A stretch of DNA of 64,000 nt from JAFNGF01 sp964567045 (GCA_964567045.1 CAZMLE010000010.1:15641-79640); one strand, 5' to 3'; positions 1 through 9,378 are shown, numbered from the stretch's first letter. Program-made: numbers and translations. The notes: generated by a model from the sequence alone, not told the origin.

Positions 1-2345
1 AACTCGAATTTGAGGCCTTTTTTGGCTTCTTTGGGTACGTCCGGCAGGTCTTTTCTGTTTCTGGTGGGCAGAATGATGGTCTTTATGCCGGCCTGCTTGG
101 CGGCAAGGATTTTTTCCTTCAGGCCGCCAATAGGCAGCACTAAGCCGCGCAATGTTATTTCGCCGGTCATTGCTACGTCGGGCCGCGTCGGCTTTTGCAG
201 CAGCAGACTGATCAGCGATGTGAACATAGCCACGCCGGCACTGGGGCCGTCCTTGGGAATTGCCCCTGCTGGGACGTGAATGTGATAATCGAATTTGCTG
301 AATTGACCAGGGTCGATTTTCAACTTTTTCGCATTTGCTTTTACGATGGAAAATGCCGCCTGTGCGCTTTCCTTCATCACGTCGCCGATATGCCCGGTCA
401 GAAGGAGATTTCCTTTGCCGGGCATTGATGCCGACTCAATAAACAGCAGTTCGCCGCCCACAGGGGTGTAGGCCAGTGCTGTGGCAACGCCTGGTATGCC
501 GGTTCGTAAAGCCAGTTCAGACTCGAATTGTGCCGGCCCCAGGATTTTTGCGAGGTCCTTTTTGCCGATAGTTGCCCGGCTCTTTTTATCCTTGGCTATG
601 TCGGTGGCGACGGCTCTACAAATGGCGGCTATGTTTCTTTCAAGGTTTCGCACGCCCGCTTCTCGCGTGTAGCTGCGGACTATTGCCAGCAGAGCTTCGT
701 CTTTTATGGTCAGTTGTGCTTTCTTTAGGCCGTGCTCTTTGAGCTGCCGCGGCACAAGATACCTTTTTGCGATGTTAAGTTTGTCAGCTTCGGTGTAGCC
801 GGGCAGTTCAATCACCTCCATTCTGTCCCGCAGAGCTGGCGGCACCGGCTCGGTATAGTTCGCGGTGCCGATAAACATTACTTTGGACAGATCGAAAGGC
901 TGGTCGAGATAATGGTCGGAGAAGCTAAAGTTTTGCTCGGGGTCAAGCACTTCCAAAAGTGCCGCAGCGGGATCGCCTCTGAAATCTGCTCCGATCTTGT
1001 CCAGTTCATCGAGCATAAATACAGGGTTTCTGCTGCGACACTTTCTTAATTCCTGCAGTATTCTTCCGGGCAGCGCCCCGATATAAGTTCTTCGATGCCC
1101 CCGAATATCAGCTTCGTCCCTCATTCCGCCGAGTGATATCCGGATGAATTTTCTTCCCATAGCCCGTGCGATGGATTTACCCAGTGAGGTCTTGCCCACT
1201 CCGGGCGGGCCAACAAAGCAGAGTATCGGGCTTTTGCCGCTGGGGTTTAGCTTGCGGACGGCAAGGAATTCCAGGATTCGTTTTTTCACTTTGGTCAGGT
1301 CGTAATGGTCATAGTTTAATATTCGGTCGGCCTCATTGATGTCGAGTCGGTCTTTCGTCTGGATTGACCAAGGCAGCTCACAGACCCAGTCCAGATACGT
1401 CCGGATAACAGCATATTCCGGCGAAGCAGCAGGTATTTTGCTTAATCTATCCAGTTCTTTAAGGGCTTCCTGTTCGCCACTTGTAGGCATTTTTGCTTTT
1501 GCGATATTGTCGGCAAGCTGTTTGAGCTCTTCTGTTCGCAGGTCTTTCTGCCCAAGCTCGGACTGAATGGCTTTTAGCTGTTCCTGCAAGAAATATTCGC
1601 GCTGATTTTTGTCTATCGATTCTCTGACCTGGCCCTGGATTTTGTGGCTCAACTCGAGAACTTCCAGTTGATTTGCCAGCACGACCGATATTTTCTCGAG
1701 GCGTTTTGCTGGGTCGAGCTCCTCGAGCAGCTCCTGTTTCTTGCTGACCTCGAGGTTGAGGTTAGCCGCCAGGAAATCAGCCAGCGCTGAAGGGTCTTCG
1801 ATGTTTTCGAGCAGGACCGACGCCTCTTCAGGCACGTTGGGACTTAAGGCTATGACCCGGTTGGCCGTCTGGCGGACGCTGACAATAAGCGCCTGGAGCC
1901 TTTTTGTCATAGTTGCTGTGATGTTCAGAGTCTGTATTCTTGCCTTTAGATATGGTTCTGCGGCCACGGATTGTATTATTTTGAAGCGGGCCATTCCGTG
2001 CACTATCACGTTGATCGAGCCCTGCGGCATCTTGATTACCTTCAGCACCGTGGCAGTAGTTCCGACCGAGTACAGGTCGTCGAAACCCGGCTGCTCAGTT
2101 TGAGGATTACGTTGTGTCAGCAGACCTATTATCGACTCGTTAGGCTGAGTGTCGGCGAGCAAGGCTTTGCTTGTCTCTCGGCCAACGGCCAGCGGCGTGA
2201 CCGTGCCAGGATAAGCCACGGCATTTCGGATCGGCAGGATGCCAATTACCTCCGGCAGCTTCAATTCCTGATTGTTGTTGCGTGAGTCTGCTTTTTCGCC
2301 CCCGCCTGTGCGGGGCTCGCTGGTTGTTGTGTCTGCTTCTACCAT
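1..2345 (-). CDS. lon: ATP-dependent protease Lon (endopeptidase La), 3' end outside window
   Basis: AAA+ serine protease that degrades misfolded and regulatory cytoplasmic proteins. The frame reads leftward from ATG at 2345 (GTG at 2351 is an in-frame alternative; no strong ribosome binding site decides) and runs off the window after about 781 codons, so only a short C-terminal piece is missing. In order I can read the LonN substrate domain (LPIRNAVAYPG), a coiled helical linker (QREYFLQEQLKAIQ), Walker A (GPPGVGKTS), Walker B (VFMLDELDK), and the protease domain with the catalytic serine in KDGPSAGVAM and the partner lysine in GGLKEK. All key residues are present, so it should be active. 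It stands alone, diverging from the sigma-factor gene to its right. The family assignment is secure; only the exact start is open. Confidence 0.97.
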   Translation of the reverse strand, partial: MVEADTTTSEPRTGGGEKADSRNNNQELKLPEVIGILPIRNAVAYPGTVTPLAVGRETSKALLADTQPNESIIGLLTQRNPQTEQPGFDDLYSVGTTATVLKVIKMPQGSINVIVHGMARFKIIQSVAAEPYLKARIQTLNITATMTKRLQALIVSVRQTANRVIALSPNVPEEASVLLENIEDPSALADFLAANLNLEVSKKQELLEELDPAKRLEKISVVLANQLEVLELSHKIQGQVRESIDKNQREYFLQEQLKAIQSELGQKDLRTEELKQLADNIAKAKMPTSGEQEALKELDRLSKIPAASPEYAVIRTYLDWVCELPWSIQTKDRLDINEADRILNYDHYDLTKVKKRILEFLAVRKLNPSGKSPILCFVGPPGVGKTSLGKSIARAMGRKFIRISLGGMRDEADIRGHRRTYIGALPGRILQELRKCRSRNPVFMLDELDKIGADFRGDPAAALLEVLDPEQNFSFSDHYLDQPFDLSKVMFIGTANYTEPVPPALRDRMEVIELPGYTEADKLNIAKRYLVPRQLKEHGLKKAQLTIKDEALLAIVRSYTREAGVRNLERNIAAICRAVATDIAKDKKSRATIGKKDLAKILGPAQFESELALRTGIPGVATALAYTPVGGELLFIESASMPGKGNLLLTGHIGDVMKESAQAAFSIVKANAKKLKIDPGQFSKFDYHIHVPAGAIPKDGPSAGVAMFTSLISLLLQKPTRPDVAMTGEITLRGLVLPIGGLKEKILAAKQAGIKTIILPTRNRKDLPDVPKEAKKGLKFE

Positions 2346-2351
2346 TTCCAC

Positions 2352-2657
2352 GAACCTGCTGTGGTGCGCAGGCACCAGGTTTTTGGAGTTACCAATTATT
2401 TATATCTTACTCGACTGGTTCTTGTTCCAACTTAAATGATATACAATTGGCCTTAGGACCTAAAGCCAAAAACCCTTTCTGCAGAAAAGCTCGGCGAACC
2501 AATGTGGCCTGTATTGGCAGCAAGATGAGCAAACCGGCCGGCGGTTTTAGAGCCTTTGGCCAACTAAAAAGCGTATGATTTCGGCTAAGCCGGAAAAAGG
2601 CTGTCAGCAATCGGCTTGCCATTCGTCATTATTACGGAAACCAAACTGGAGCCCTAA
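2352..2657. other. Intergenic region between lon and the sigma-factor gene
   Basis: About 300 bases between two divergent genes, so it should hold both promoters. I see an imperfect inverted repeat (TTGGCC near 2448 against GGCCAA near 2557) and a small GC-rich palindrome near 2534-2548, but no riboswitch or promoter that I would call with confidence. Confidence 0.4.
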
Positions 2658-3179
2658 TTGCAAGGCGATTCGGAAAAAGATTTGGTGGCACGATGCCGGG
2701 CAGGGGATAAATCGGCATACGCGGGTCTGGTAAGGGTCTATGCGTCCCGGGTGTTTGCGATTTGCCTGGGGATGCTTGGCAATAGTCATGACGCTGAGGA
2801 TGTTGCGCAGCAGACGCTGCTGAACGGTCTTAGGTGTATAAATGGGCTTCGCCGCGACGAACAATTTGGAGCGTGGATCAGCCGAATCGCCAGGAATTTG
2901 TGCATTGACTTTATCCGAAAACGCAGGCGTAAGCCGAGCCTAGCCGCTCGGCAAGCTGACCCAGCTTGGCCGGGGCCGCATGATTACCGTGAGCTTCAAG
3001 TTGCTCTGGCAAAACTTCCAGAGGAGTCGAAGCTCACCTTGATGCTGTACTATTTTGATGGGCGAAGCACTAAAAACATTGCGGAAACGCTCGATATCAG
3101 CCAGGGTGCGGTCCAGACCCGGCTTTGTCGGGCCAGAAGGCAGTTACGCAAACTATTAGATGCCCAGCGAGGTGCATAA
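2658..3179 (+). CDS. ECF-type RNA polymerase sigma factor
   Basis: A 173-residue sigma-70 family protein of extracytoplasmic-function size. Residues about 10-75 form region 2 (core polymerase and -10 binding; DAEDVAQQTLLNG and FGAWISRIARNLCIDFIRK are typical), and residues about 105-165 form region 4 with the -35-binding helix-turn-helix (KNIAETLDISQGAVQTRL). The start is TTG at 2658; no better ATG exists in frame. Its stop overlaps the ATG of the next gene (TAATG), so the two are translationally coupled. The next gene encodes a zinc-finger anti-sigma protein with a membrane segment, so this factor is probably held inactive at the membrane until an external signal arrives. The target genes are unknown. 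Confidence 0.93.
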   Translation: MQGDSEKDLVARCRAGDKSAYAGLVRVYASRVFAICLGMLGNSHDAEDVAQQTLLNGLRCINGLRRDEQFGAWISRIARNLCIDFIRKRRRKPSLAARQADPAWPGPHDYRELQVALAKLPEESKLTLMLYYFDGRSTKNIAETLDISQGAVQTRLCRARRQLRKLLDAQRGA

Positions 3180-5014
3180 TGCAGGACAACTGCAAGAATA
3201 TCCAGGAGCAAATTGAAGAGCTTCTGGCGGGCATCTTGCCGGCTGAACGGGCAGCCGAATTGCAGGCTCATATAATTGCCTGTGCCGCTTGCCGGGCATA
3301 CCTTGAAGCCTTGCAGGCCGACGATAAGCTGCTCGGCAAGTTCGCCGAGGCAATGCAGCCGACTATAGCCCGGCTCGAAAACAGGGTGATCGAAGCGATT
3401 GGGGACGCGCGGTTAGGTGATTCAGGCGGCAGGGCTTCGGTATTGACGACAATCCTGAAAAGCCGAGCAGCAAAATTCGCCGCGGCAGCGGTCATCATCG
3501 TGGCACTGGCGTTGATGATGCATCGCGGCAACAGCCGCCTTGATATGGCCGCTCCGGCGTTCGCCGAGATGGTAGAAGCAATGGGAAAAGTGGCCTGGGT
3601 GCATAAAGTTGAAACCAAACGCATTAGGGATAAAGGCCGCTACGAGGAATGGGTTTTTCATGATTACTCTTACAAAGCAAAATTGGTCTTTAAGAGGTCT
3701 GACAAAGGAGATTTTTCTTGCCAAGATTACGTTAGTTGTACGGAGACTTTCTACGACCGAGAAGCCGATACGGTCGTGATCGGTTATAGACCGGAGTATC
3801 ACGATCCCTGGTGGCGTCCCACGCCGCAATCTCTTGTCGAGCAATGGAAAAAAGACTTCGAGAAAGGCAAAACGGTTGTTACCCATCAAATAGGTGAGCA
3901 AGACGGTGTCGTCGCAGACATCTACTCTTCGACCGACTATGGGACAACAAAGCAAGGCAGTCGGTACGTGGCTTCTGAGTTTATCCTGATTGTGGACAGG
4001 AATAGGCACCTTCCGGTGGCGACTTCATTCAAGTTTTGGATGTCCGATGGGACGCTGGACACCGACACAGACACGAAATATAGTTACCCCGAACAAGGCC
4101 CGAATGATATTTATGAGCTGGGCTGCCCCAAGACAGCGAAAGTCTTTGACAATTCGCCCACGCCGGAGCTGGTGCAGGCGGTCGCAGGATATAGAGCCGG
4201 CCGAGAAGGTAGTCCGCTGCGCTACATTGCCATATTGGCGACCGGCAGCTACAACGAGTCTGGCAAATCGTATCTAATCAATAGTGTGGAGGTACACTAC
4301 TGCGATGATTATCTGCAGAGATGCGACCTTTGCTTTTTCGAGCCGGTAACACAGCAGCAATTTAAGGCGAAAGCTGGTGATTCCTTTGACTCCATCATGA
4401 AATGGTGGACAAGCGAAGCTAAAGCTGAGCTTCGCATAAGCCATGAAAGGATCTCATTATACGGCCAAGAGTACTCCTGCTGGCTGCATCGCGCCGGCGG
4501 CAGCAAAGACTGGGTGACCCTGTACAGGGGCTATTCGCCGGGTAAAGGCCGGCTGGGCCCGCGCACTTTGGGCAGGTACGTGGTTTACCGCAACATTCTG
4601 TCCGAGCTCGGATGGACTGATTGGCTTGGCAAGACCACGGGCAGTTGGAAGGTATCCTTAGTGGAGGACGAGTACTCAAGAAGCAATAATCTTCTCTGCA
4701 TTGCGGTGTTGGCCAAACCCAGTTTTGCCGGCGATGGCGGAGCTTCTGGTGGAAGTCTTTTCTATCTTAATCCGCAGCGCCACTATATCTGTCAGAAGTA
4801 CGAATTATATCCCCGGTCTAACCGTTACTACTTCAGAGAAGTGCTGGAATATGGTCAAACAGATATGGGTGACTGGTATCCCCGGAAAATCCTTGCCAGA
4901 GAGAACCGCCAGGATGTAAGCCCTCCGGAACGTCAGGAGATGGAAACTATCTATCTGGATACCGACCCGGAGTTTCCAGAAGGCATTTTTGATCCGGACA
5001 AGCTACCGAAGTGA
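3179..5014 (+). CDS. Membrane anti-sigma factor with large extracytoplasmic domain
   Basis: A 611-residue protein whose ATG shares bases with the stop of the sigma-factor gene. Residues 1-60 look like a zinc-binding anti-sigma domain with the H-x3-C-x2-C signature (HIIACAACRAY), which in this family clamps the cognate sigma factor. One hydrophobic segment follows at about residues 95-115 (FAAAAVIIVALALMM). The remaining roughly 490 residues would lie outside the cytoplasm. That part has no repeat or enzyme motif I recognise; it opens with a segment (FAEMVEAMGKVAWVHKVE) resembling the LolA-like start seen in planctomycete anti-sigma proteins. I infer a one-step membrane sensor that releases the sigma factor. 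The ligand is unknown. A longer reading from 3125 lies inside the sigma gene and is unlikely. Confidence 0.8.
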   Translation: MQDNCKNIQEQIEELLAGILPAERAAELQAHIIACAACRAYLEALQADDKLLGKFAEAMQPTIARLENRVIEAIGDARLGDSGGRASVLTTILKSRAAKFAAAAVIIVALALMMHRGNSRLDMAAPAFAEMVEAMGKVAWVHKVETKRIRDKGRYEEWVFHDYSYKAKLVFKRSDKGDFSCQDYVSCTETFYDREADTVVIGYRPEYHDPWWRPTPQSLVEQWKKDFEKGKTVVTHQIGEQDGVVADIYSSTDYGTTKQGSRYVASEFILIVDRNRHLPVATSFKFWMSDGTLDTDTDTKYSYPEQGPNDIYELGCPKTAKVFDNSPTPELVQAVAGYRAGREGSPLRYIAILATGSYNESGKSYLINSVEVHYCDDYLQRCDLCFFEPVTQQQFKAKAGDSFDSIMKWWTSEAKAELRISHERISLYGQEYSCWLHRAGGSKDWVTLYRGYSPGKGRLGPRTLGRYVVYRNILSELGWTDWLGKTTGSWKVSLVEDEYSRSNNLLCIAVLAKPSFAGDGGASGGSLFYLNPQRHYICQKYELYPRSNRYYFREVLEYGQTDMGDWYPRKILARENRQDVSPPERQEMETIYLDTDPEFPEGIFDPDKLPK

Positions 5015-5043
5015 GTTGAGCGATCGGACAGTAGAAATATTCT

Positions 5044-5071
5044 AAAGGCCGGGCTTTTGGCTCGGCCTTTT
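5044..5071 (+). terminator. Rho-independent terminator after the anti-sigma gene
   Basis: AAAGGCCG, a short loop, then CGGCCTTTT, placed 30 bases after the anti-sigma stop. A GC-rich stem followed by a T run is the classical form for the plus strand. Confidence 0.8.
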
Positions 5072-5262
5072 ATGTGTGGCAACACAGAATGTCTTCTGAT
5101 GTGCTCGTATGGCGTATTGCGTATGATGCAGGACGCATCACGCACGACGCACGGCTTTCCTGTTCCGCTTGGCCGGCTCAGTTGTATTCCGGCGCTAATC
5201 CCTCACCTGCGTAATCGCAGCGCTAACAGTTGCCCCAATCTTGCTTGAGCAAACCAGCTTAG

Positions 5263-5550
5263 CTAACTGGCGGGCGCAGCTTCAGGGCCGGGCTCGTTGG
5301 GATCGTCGCTAAGGCTGCCAAAAAGAGTCGCGGTAGGTGTACTTCCGAACTCTGGCTCGTTAGGGTCATCGCTCAGGCAGGTGCTGCCCGCCCAAACGAC
5401 GGCGCCCTGCATTTCGGGCTCATTGGGGTCATCGTCCAGGTAATTGGCCTGCTCATTAGCAAGCTGGCCTGTGCCCCTTGCATTGAGAACGACTGCGGAT
5501 AGCACTGTCAGAACGAAAACAAGCACCATAATGTTCACTAACTTTTTCAT
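5263..5550 (-). CDS. Small secreted protein with three DDPNEPE repeats
   Basis: A 95-residue protein starting MKKLVNIMVLVF with a clear signal peptide (positively charged start, hydrophobic core, cleavage near residue 24). The mature part holds three copies of an acidic seven-residue word: DDPNEPE, DDPNEPE and DDPNEPG, each followed by a short linker of about 15-20 residues. A ribosome binding site AGAGGA sits 8 bases before the ATG. I do not recognise a family. The D-P-N-x-P spacing could bind calcium or act as a surface linker, but that is inference. It lies just downstream of, and on the same strand as, a PilX-like pilus assembly gene, so it may belong to that operon. Confidence 0.7.
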   Translation of the reverse strand: MKKLVNIMVLVFVLTVLSAVVLNARGTGQLANEQANYLDDDPNEPEMQGAVVWAGSTCLSDDPNEPEFGSTPTATLFGSLSDDPNEPGPEAAPAS

Positions 5551-5623
5551 TTTATATTCCTCTTAAAGCTGTTGGAGAAATCGGCGACTATTCTTCTAAT
5601 CCATTCTTTATCATTTACTTCGG

Positions 5624-7360
5624 TTATCCTTCGCAGTACGTGTTTTGCAAAGGCTTGATGACGATAGGGCTTGTGATGCCGCTGGGCAGCAACTTATCTG
5701 GGTCGGGCGTAATATCAATAACACCGACATCGCCGATAGCGACTGTCTCGCTGCCGCCGTCGTCTAGGGTAGCTCCAATATTGGTCACATACCCGCTGGT
5801 ATACATACTCGTATCGGCCATCGAAATGATGGTTCCGAATACCTCGGCGTTGCCTCTTACGTCCACTATTCCGCCGACGATAGCCCCGCGGAGGACGTTC
5901 TGAGTGCCGCTCACAGGATTCGTATTGCCGAGGTTAACGTTGAAATGAGGAGCAAGGATCGTTGCCTCGGAACTTGTGTTGTTCTGGAATGTTGCGCTGC
6001 CGGTATAGTACAGACAGTTTTTCTGCCAGTTGAATGTTTGCGGAGTGTTTGTAACTGTTGTGCCGTTAAACGTGCAGTTGTCGAATCGCACATTGTTATA
6101 GTTGCTGGTCGTCTTGCCGCTATCTATAAATAACACCCCGTCAAAGGTGCAGTCTATGAAGAGGGCATTCTTATCCTTGGGCAAATTGACGTTGTTGAAC
6201 GTCTGATCCTTATAGATGTACCTCTTCACCTGGATACCTCCCCCACCGGGCCGGTCTTGCGTATAGTTGTTCGCGGCATGAGGGAAATATTCATAGCGAT
6301 ATTTTGTCCCGCAAGTGGTTCCCAAACTATCAAGGTTTCCGGTGTAGTTGGTTGCTGAGGTGCTGTAATAGATATCTCCGTTGCCGCCGTTTGTCGTTCT
6401 GGTCGAATTGTAGTATATCGTCGTATCGTAGTCGGCGATTTCCGTCCCGGGAATATTCTGTGGTGGCACGCCGTAGTTGATGCCCTCATTGTATCCCTGT
6501 ATCTCATCTGCGGGACTGATAATCTTATTGCCGTTAGCGTCATACATAGGATTGCCTTGAGCGTCCAGCGTCTCAAGCTGCCAGGTTTTGTTGTTTATCT
6601 GCTCCTTGGACCAGCAGGTGTTTATTGTTCCCAGCACTTTGGAATCGCTGGTCAGATTAAATGGCGAAATGTTTGGGGCCGTCATCGTCGCCAGAGCGCT
6701 TGGGTTAGTAGCAAGAGTAACCAATTGCGATTTTGAGAGATTCCAGGCGCTGAATACGTCTCCGTGTATCGTGCTGTCGCCGGTAATCCACATGCGTCCT
6801 CTGCTGGCGATAGCGTAATTCAAAACGCTCCTATCCTTTGTAATCTTCATCTCCATCCTTATCTTTCGAGTCACTTCGCCATCGGTTCCTGTCGACTGGA
6901 GCTTGATTGTGCGAGGGTCGCTGTCATAGCGGTAAAACCTTATGGTAAAGCCCACATCGGGGCTGCCGAAATTGATGGGTGAAGTAACGATCTGGTCGCC
7001 GCTGCCCACGGCATCGGTGAAGCGAGTCGCAGGTCCAACTATCTGCCCGTCAAGGCTGGTGTTTTGAACATACTGGCAAAGGTCCAGCCAGACTTTAAGG
7101 GCCTGGGCGTCAGTGACATAGTTATATCCGGTCTCACCCAAACTAATCGTGCCAGCGATGTATTTTGCGCAGTCCAGGCCGGATTGCGCGGCTAATAAAG
7201 CTGCATTGACCTTGTGTTGATTTGAGGCAAGTTGGACGTTCGCACCGGACATGGTTGCCATGCTGACGGCTAAGGCCGAGAATACGGCAATAAATATCAT
7301 TGATAGCAGAAGCGCGACACCTGCGCGCATTCGGCAAATCAGCTTTTTTATGGATGTCAT
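5624..7360 (-). CDS. PilX/type IV pilus-assembly-like exported protein
   Basis: About 578 residues from ATG 7360 (an upstream in-frame start at 7444 adds 28 residues without signal features). The N-terminus RAGVALLLSMIFIAVFSALA is a single hydrophobic helix followed by QHKVNAALLAAQSGLDCAKYI. This is the layout of PilX-type minor pilins and related general secretion proteins, in which a prepilin-like helix precedes a globular C-terminal part. Residues about 190 onward contain right-handed parallel beta-helix-like text (repeated short NNVNF/DGVLFI/NNVRFD segments), ending in a GDVGVIDITPDP stretch. The role, pilus or pseudopilus subunit or adhesin, is inferred from the N-terminus only. The nearest neighbour downstream is the DDPNEPE protein. 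Confidence 0.65.
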   Translation of the reverse strand: MTSIKKLICRMRAGVALLLSMIFIAVFSALAVSMATMSGANVQLASNQHKVNAALLAAQSGLDCAKYIAGTISLGETGYNYVTDAQALKVWLDLCQYVQNTSLDGQIVGPATRFTDAVGSGDQIVTSPINFGSPDVGFTIRFYRYDSDPRTIKLQSTGTDGEVTRKIRMEMKITKDRSVLNYAIASRGRMWITGDSTIHGDVFSAWNLSKSQLVTLATNPSALATMTAPNISPFNLTSDSKVLGTINTCWSKEQINNKTWQLETLDAQGNPMYDANGNKIISPADEIQGYNEGINYGVPPQNIPGTEIADYDTTIYYNSTRTTNGGNGDIYYSTSATNYTGNLDSLGTTCGTKYRYEYFPHAANNYTQDRPGGGGIQVKRYIYKDQTFNNVNLPKDKNALFIDCTFDGVLFIDSGKTTSNYNNVRFDNCTFNGTTVTNTPQTFNWQKNCLYYTGSATFQNNTSSEATILAPHFNVNLGNTNPVSGTQNVLRGAIVGGIVDVRGNAEVFGTIISMADTSMYTSGYVTNIGATLDDGGSETVAIGDVGVIDITPDPDKLLPSGITSPIVIKPLQNTYCEG

Positions 7361-7533
7361 TTTATAACCGCCGAAAAAAACCCCCAAGTTTGACGGTGTT
7401 CCAGCGACTTCTATATGCCAACTAAAGTATAGAAAATGTTTCATCTAAAGCAAAACGGCGAGAATTAGTGATGTCAGAACGGTGCCTTTGGTTTTGATGT
7501 CCTATAAGAATAGGCCTGGCCCAATAGAAGTGG

Positions 7534-9063
7534 TCATGGGGCAGTAGCTCGTTCTGCAAAGTACGAGCTGCGGGCAAAAGGCAAAGATATGACCCAGGAA
7601 AACCCTAATTTAACTGCCTTTTGCTTCCAGAGGTCGAATTTTGCAGGCGTTATGTATTCGACTGCTTCGAGCGAGTTTTTTGAGGGTTTAAGATATTGCC
7701 CTATGGTAACTCTGTCGCAATCTGCGCTGCGCAGGTTCCTTAAGACTTGCTCAACCTCAGCGTCCGTTTCGCCCAGGCCGAGCATAATCGACGATTTGGT
7801 AACGACGTCGCCGTAATATTCCTTTGCCGTTTTGAGCAGGTTGAGCGACCGTTGATAATCTCCGCCGGCTCGGGCAGCCGGGTACAAAGACGGAACCGTC
7901 TCGACATTATGGGCGAATACAAAAGGCAAAGCATCCTGGAGAATCTTCAGTGCCTTTTCCTGGCAGTCGCGAAAGTCGGGCGTTAGTATCTCAAATTTCA
8001 TATCCGGGCAATGCTTTCTTACCTCGTTGATAGAGGCGAGAAAATGTGCGGCGCCGCCATCCGGCAAATCGTCCCGGTTCACACTGGTAATGACCAGATA
8101 TTTCAAGTTTAGTTGCTTTGCCATTTGGGCTATACGTGATGGCTCGGTTGGGTCGGGCGGCGAGGGTTTGCCTGTTGCGACCGAACAGAATCTGCATCTT
8201 CGTGTGCAGACGTTGCCTAAGATCAAAACCGTTGCTGTGCCTTTTGACCAGCACTCGCCTCGATTAGGACAATTCGCATTATTGCATATTGTCTGTAGGC
8301 CCAGCGAGCTCAGCACTTTTTCGGTACGCCGAAAGGCGTCACTGGCAGGTAAGGGCCTGCGCAACCAAGGAGCCCTGCTGCGCAGGGAATTTCGAATTTC
8401 TACGGAAAAGTGCCTGATAAGCAGTTCAGATAGTCTTTCCTTGAGCTGGGTCATCGAATGTTGTTTGCCGGTCTCTTTTAGAACCGATGTCATTTCTACG
8501 CCGTCCAGGCCGCATGGTATAACAAAACCGAAGATGCCCAGGTCGTTTTGAATGTTTATCGCCATACCATGATACGTGACACCTTTGGATACCCGCAGGC
8601 CGATAGAAGCAATCTTTTGCTGGCCGACCCACAAGCCGGGAAAGCCCTTTCTTCTCTGGCTCCGCACACCCAGTTCTCGCAGCAGCTCTATGCCTATGGC
8701 CTCAAGTCCCCGGATGTAGTCGCTTATGCCTAGGCCGAGTTCATGCAAGTGCAGAATGGGATAGAACACTAATTGGCCCGGATTGTGGGCTGTTCCACCA
8801 CCGCCTCTGCGTATATCGACAACATCGATCTGTCGTGCCGCCAATTCTTCGCGGCTGACCAGCAGTTTATTGGCGCTTTGCCGGGCGCCGAGCGTAATGA
8901 CCGCGGGATGCTCGACAATCAGAACAGTATTTGGTATTTCGCCCTGGCGTCTTTTTTCATGCAACTCCTGCTGCTGCTGCAGAACCTCACGATAATCGGC
9001 AAGGCAGCAATCGACAATCCGCAGACTTCGTATTTCGTATTTCGTATTTCGTACTGTGTTCAC
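7534..9063 (-). CDS. Fused lipoyl(octanoyl) transferase - lipoyl synthase (LipB-LipA)
   Basis: One 509-residue frame carries both steps of de novo lipoate attachment. Residues about 14-222 are LipB, with the RRGGGGTAHNPGQLV region, Lys150 (QQKIASIG) and the acyl-thioester cysteine Cys184 in FVIPCGLDG. Residues about 228-505 are LipA, with auxiliary cluster cysteines C260-x4-C265-x5-C271, the radical SAM motif C286-x3-C290-x2-C293, and the C-terminal RSSY whose serine caps the auxiliary cluster. Octanoyl is moved from acyl carrier protein to E2/H proteins and then sulfurated. The GTG at 9063 lies in a repetitive TACGAAA-type stretch that contributes the first ten residues, so the native N-terminus may differ. 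The two genes are normally separate; here there is no stop or frameshift between them. Confidence 0.93.
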   Translation of the reverse strand: MNTVRNTKYEIRSLRIVDCCLADYREVLQQQQELHEKRRQGEIPNTVLIVEHPAVITLGARQSANKLLVSREELAARQIDVVDIRRGGGGTAHNPGQLVFYPILHLHELGLGISDYIRGLEAIGIELLRELGVRSQRRKGFPGLWVGQQKIASIGLRVSKGVTYHGMAINIQNDLGIFGFVIPCGLDGVEMTSVLKETGKQHSMTQLKERLSELLIRHFSVEIRNSLRSRAPWLRRPLPASDAFRRTEKVLSSLGLQTICNNANCPNRGECWSKGTATVLILGNVCTRRCRFCSVATGKPSPPDPTEPSRIAQMAKQLNLKYLVITSVNRDDLPDGGAAHFLASINEVRKHCPDMKFEILTPDFRDCQEKALKILQDALPFVFAHNVETVPSLYPAARAGGDYQRSLNLLKTAKEYYGDVVTKSSIMLGLGETDAEVEQVLRNLRSADCDRVTIGQYLKPSKNSLEAVEYITPAKFDLWKQKAVKLGFSWVISLPFARSSYFAERATAP

Positions 9064-9255
9064 GAAGTCATTTTAATACAGGAGTATACATTCTGCACGT
9101 ATTTGTTCAGACGACCAGTTGCAGCATGAGGATATGGGCGAACTGACCGTAATCAACAAAGCAACCGACGAAGATGCTGAATTGCCGCCTATCAAAGGCA
9201 GCAAGGCTTGAGTGCAAATAGCTGGAATGTGGGTTTGGTCTGAGAGCCAAAGAGT

Positions 9256-9287
9256 AAGGGCTGCAATATTTCGATCTTGCAGCCCTT
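9256..9287 (-). terminator. Perfect 11-bp stem hairpin, likely terminator of the PEP-CTERM-type gene
   Basis: AAGGGCTGCAA and TTGCAGCCCTT pair perfectly around a 10-base loop, about 100 bases after the stop of the gene at 9386. There is no long T run, so it may equally be a 3'-end processing structure. Confidence 0.55.
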
Positions 9288-9307
9288 CAAGTTACACATA
9301 ACTGCCG

Positions 9308-9378
9308 TCTCTGAACCACAATCTACGATATACGACATACGACCTACGATATACAACCTACGAGATACGAACCACGCG
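9308..9378. repeat. Degenerate TACGA-word tract
   Basis: Eight or so tandem variants of TACGAnATAC/CTACGA. The same vocabulary occurs at 9029-9059, where it encodes the first residues of the LipB-LipA fusion. It belongs to the low-complexity dispersed words scattered over this window. Confidence 0.6.

Noticed and set aside
2407..2622. 71-codon minus-strand frame in the lon upstream region
   Set aside because: No motif, no ribosome binding site, and low similarity to any family I know; likely chance.
9134..9211. A 25-codon open frame in the lipB-lipA upstream region
   Set aside because: No ribosome binding site, no recognisable product, and it overlaps no conserved structure.
9308..9378. Repeated TACGA words as a CRISPR array
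   Set aside because: The units are too short (5-10 bases), have no spacers, and vary; no cas genes are near.
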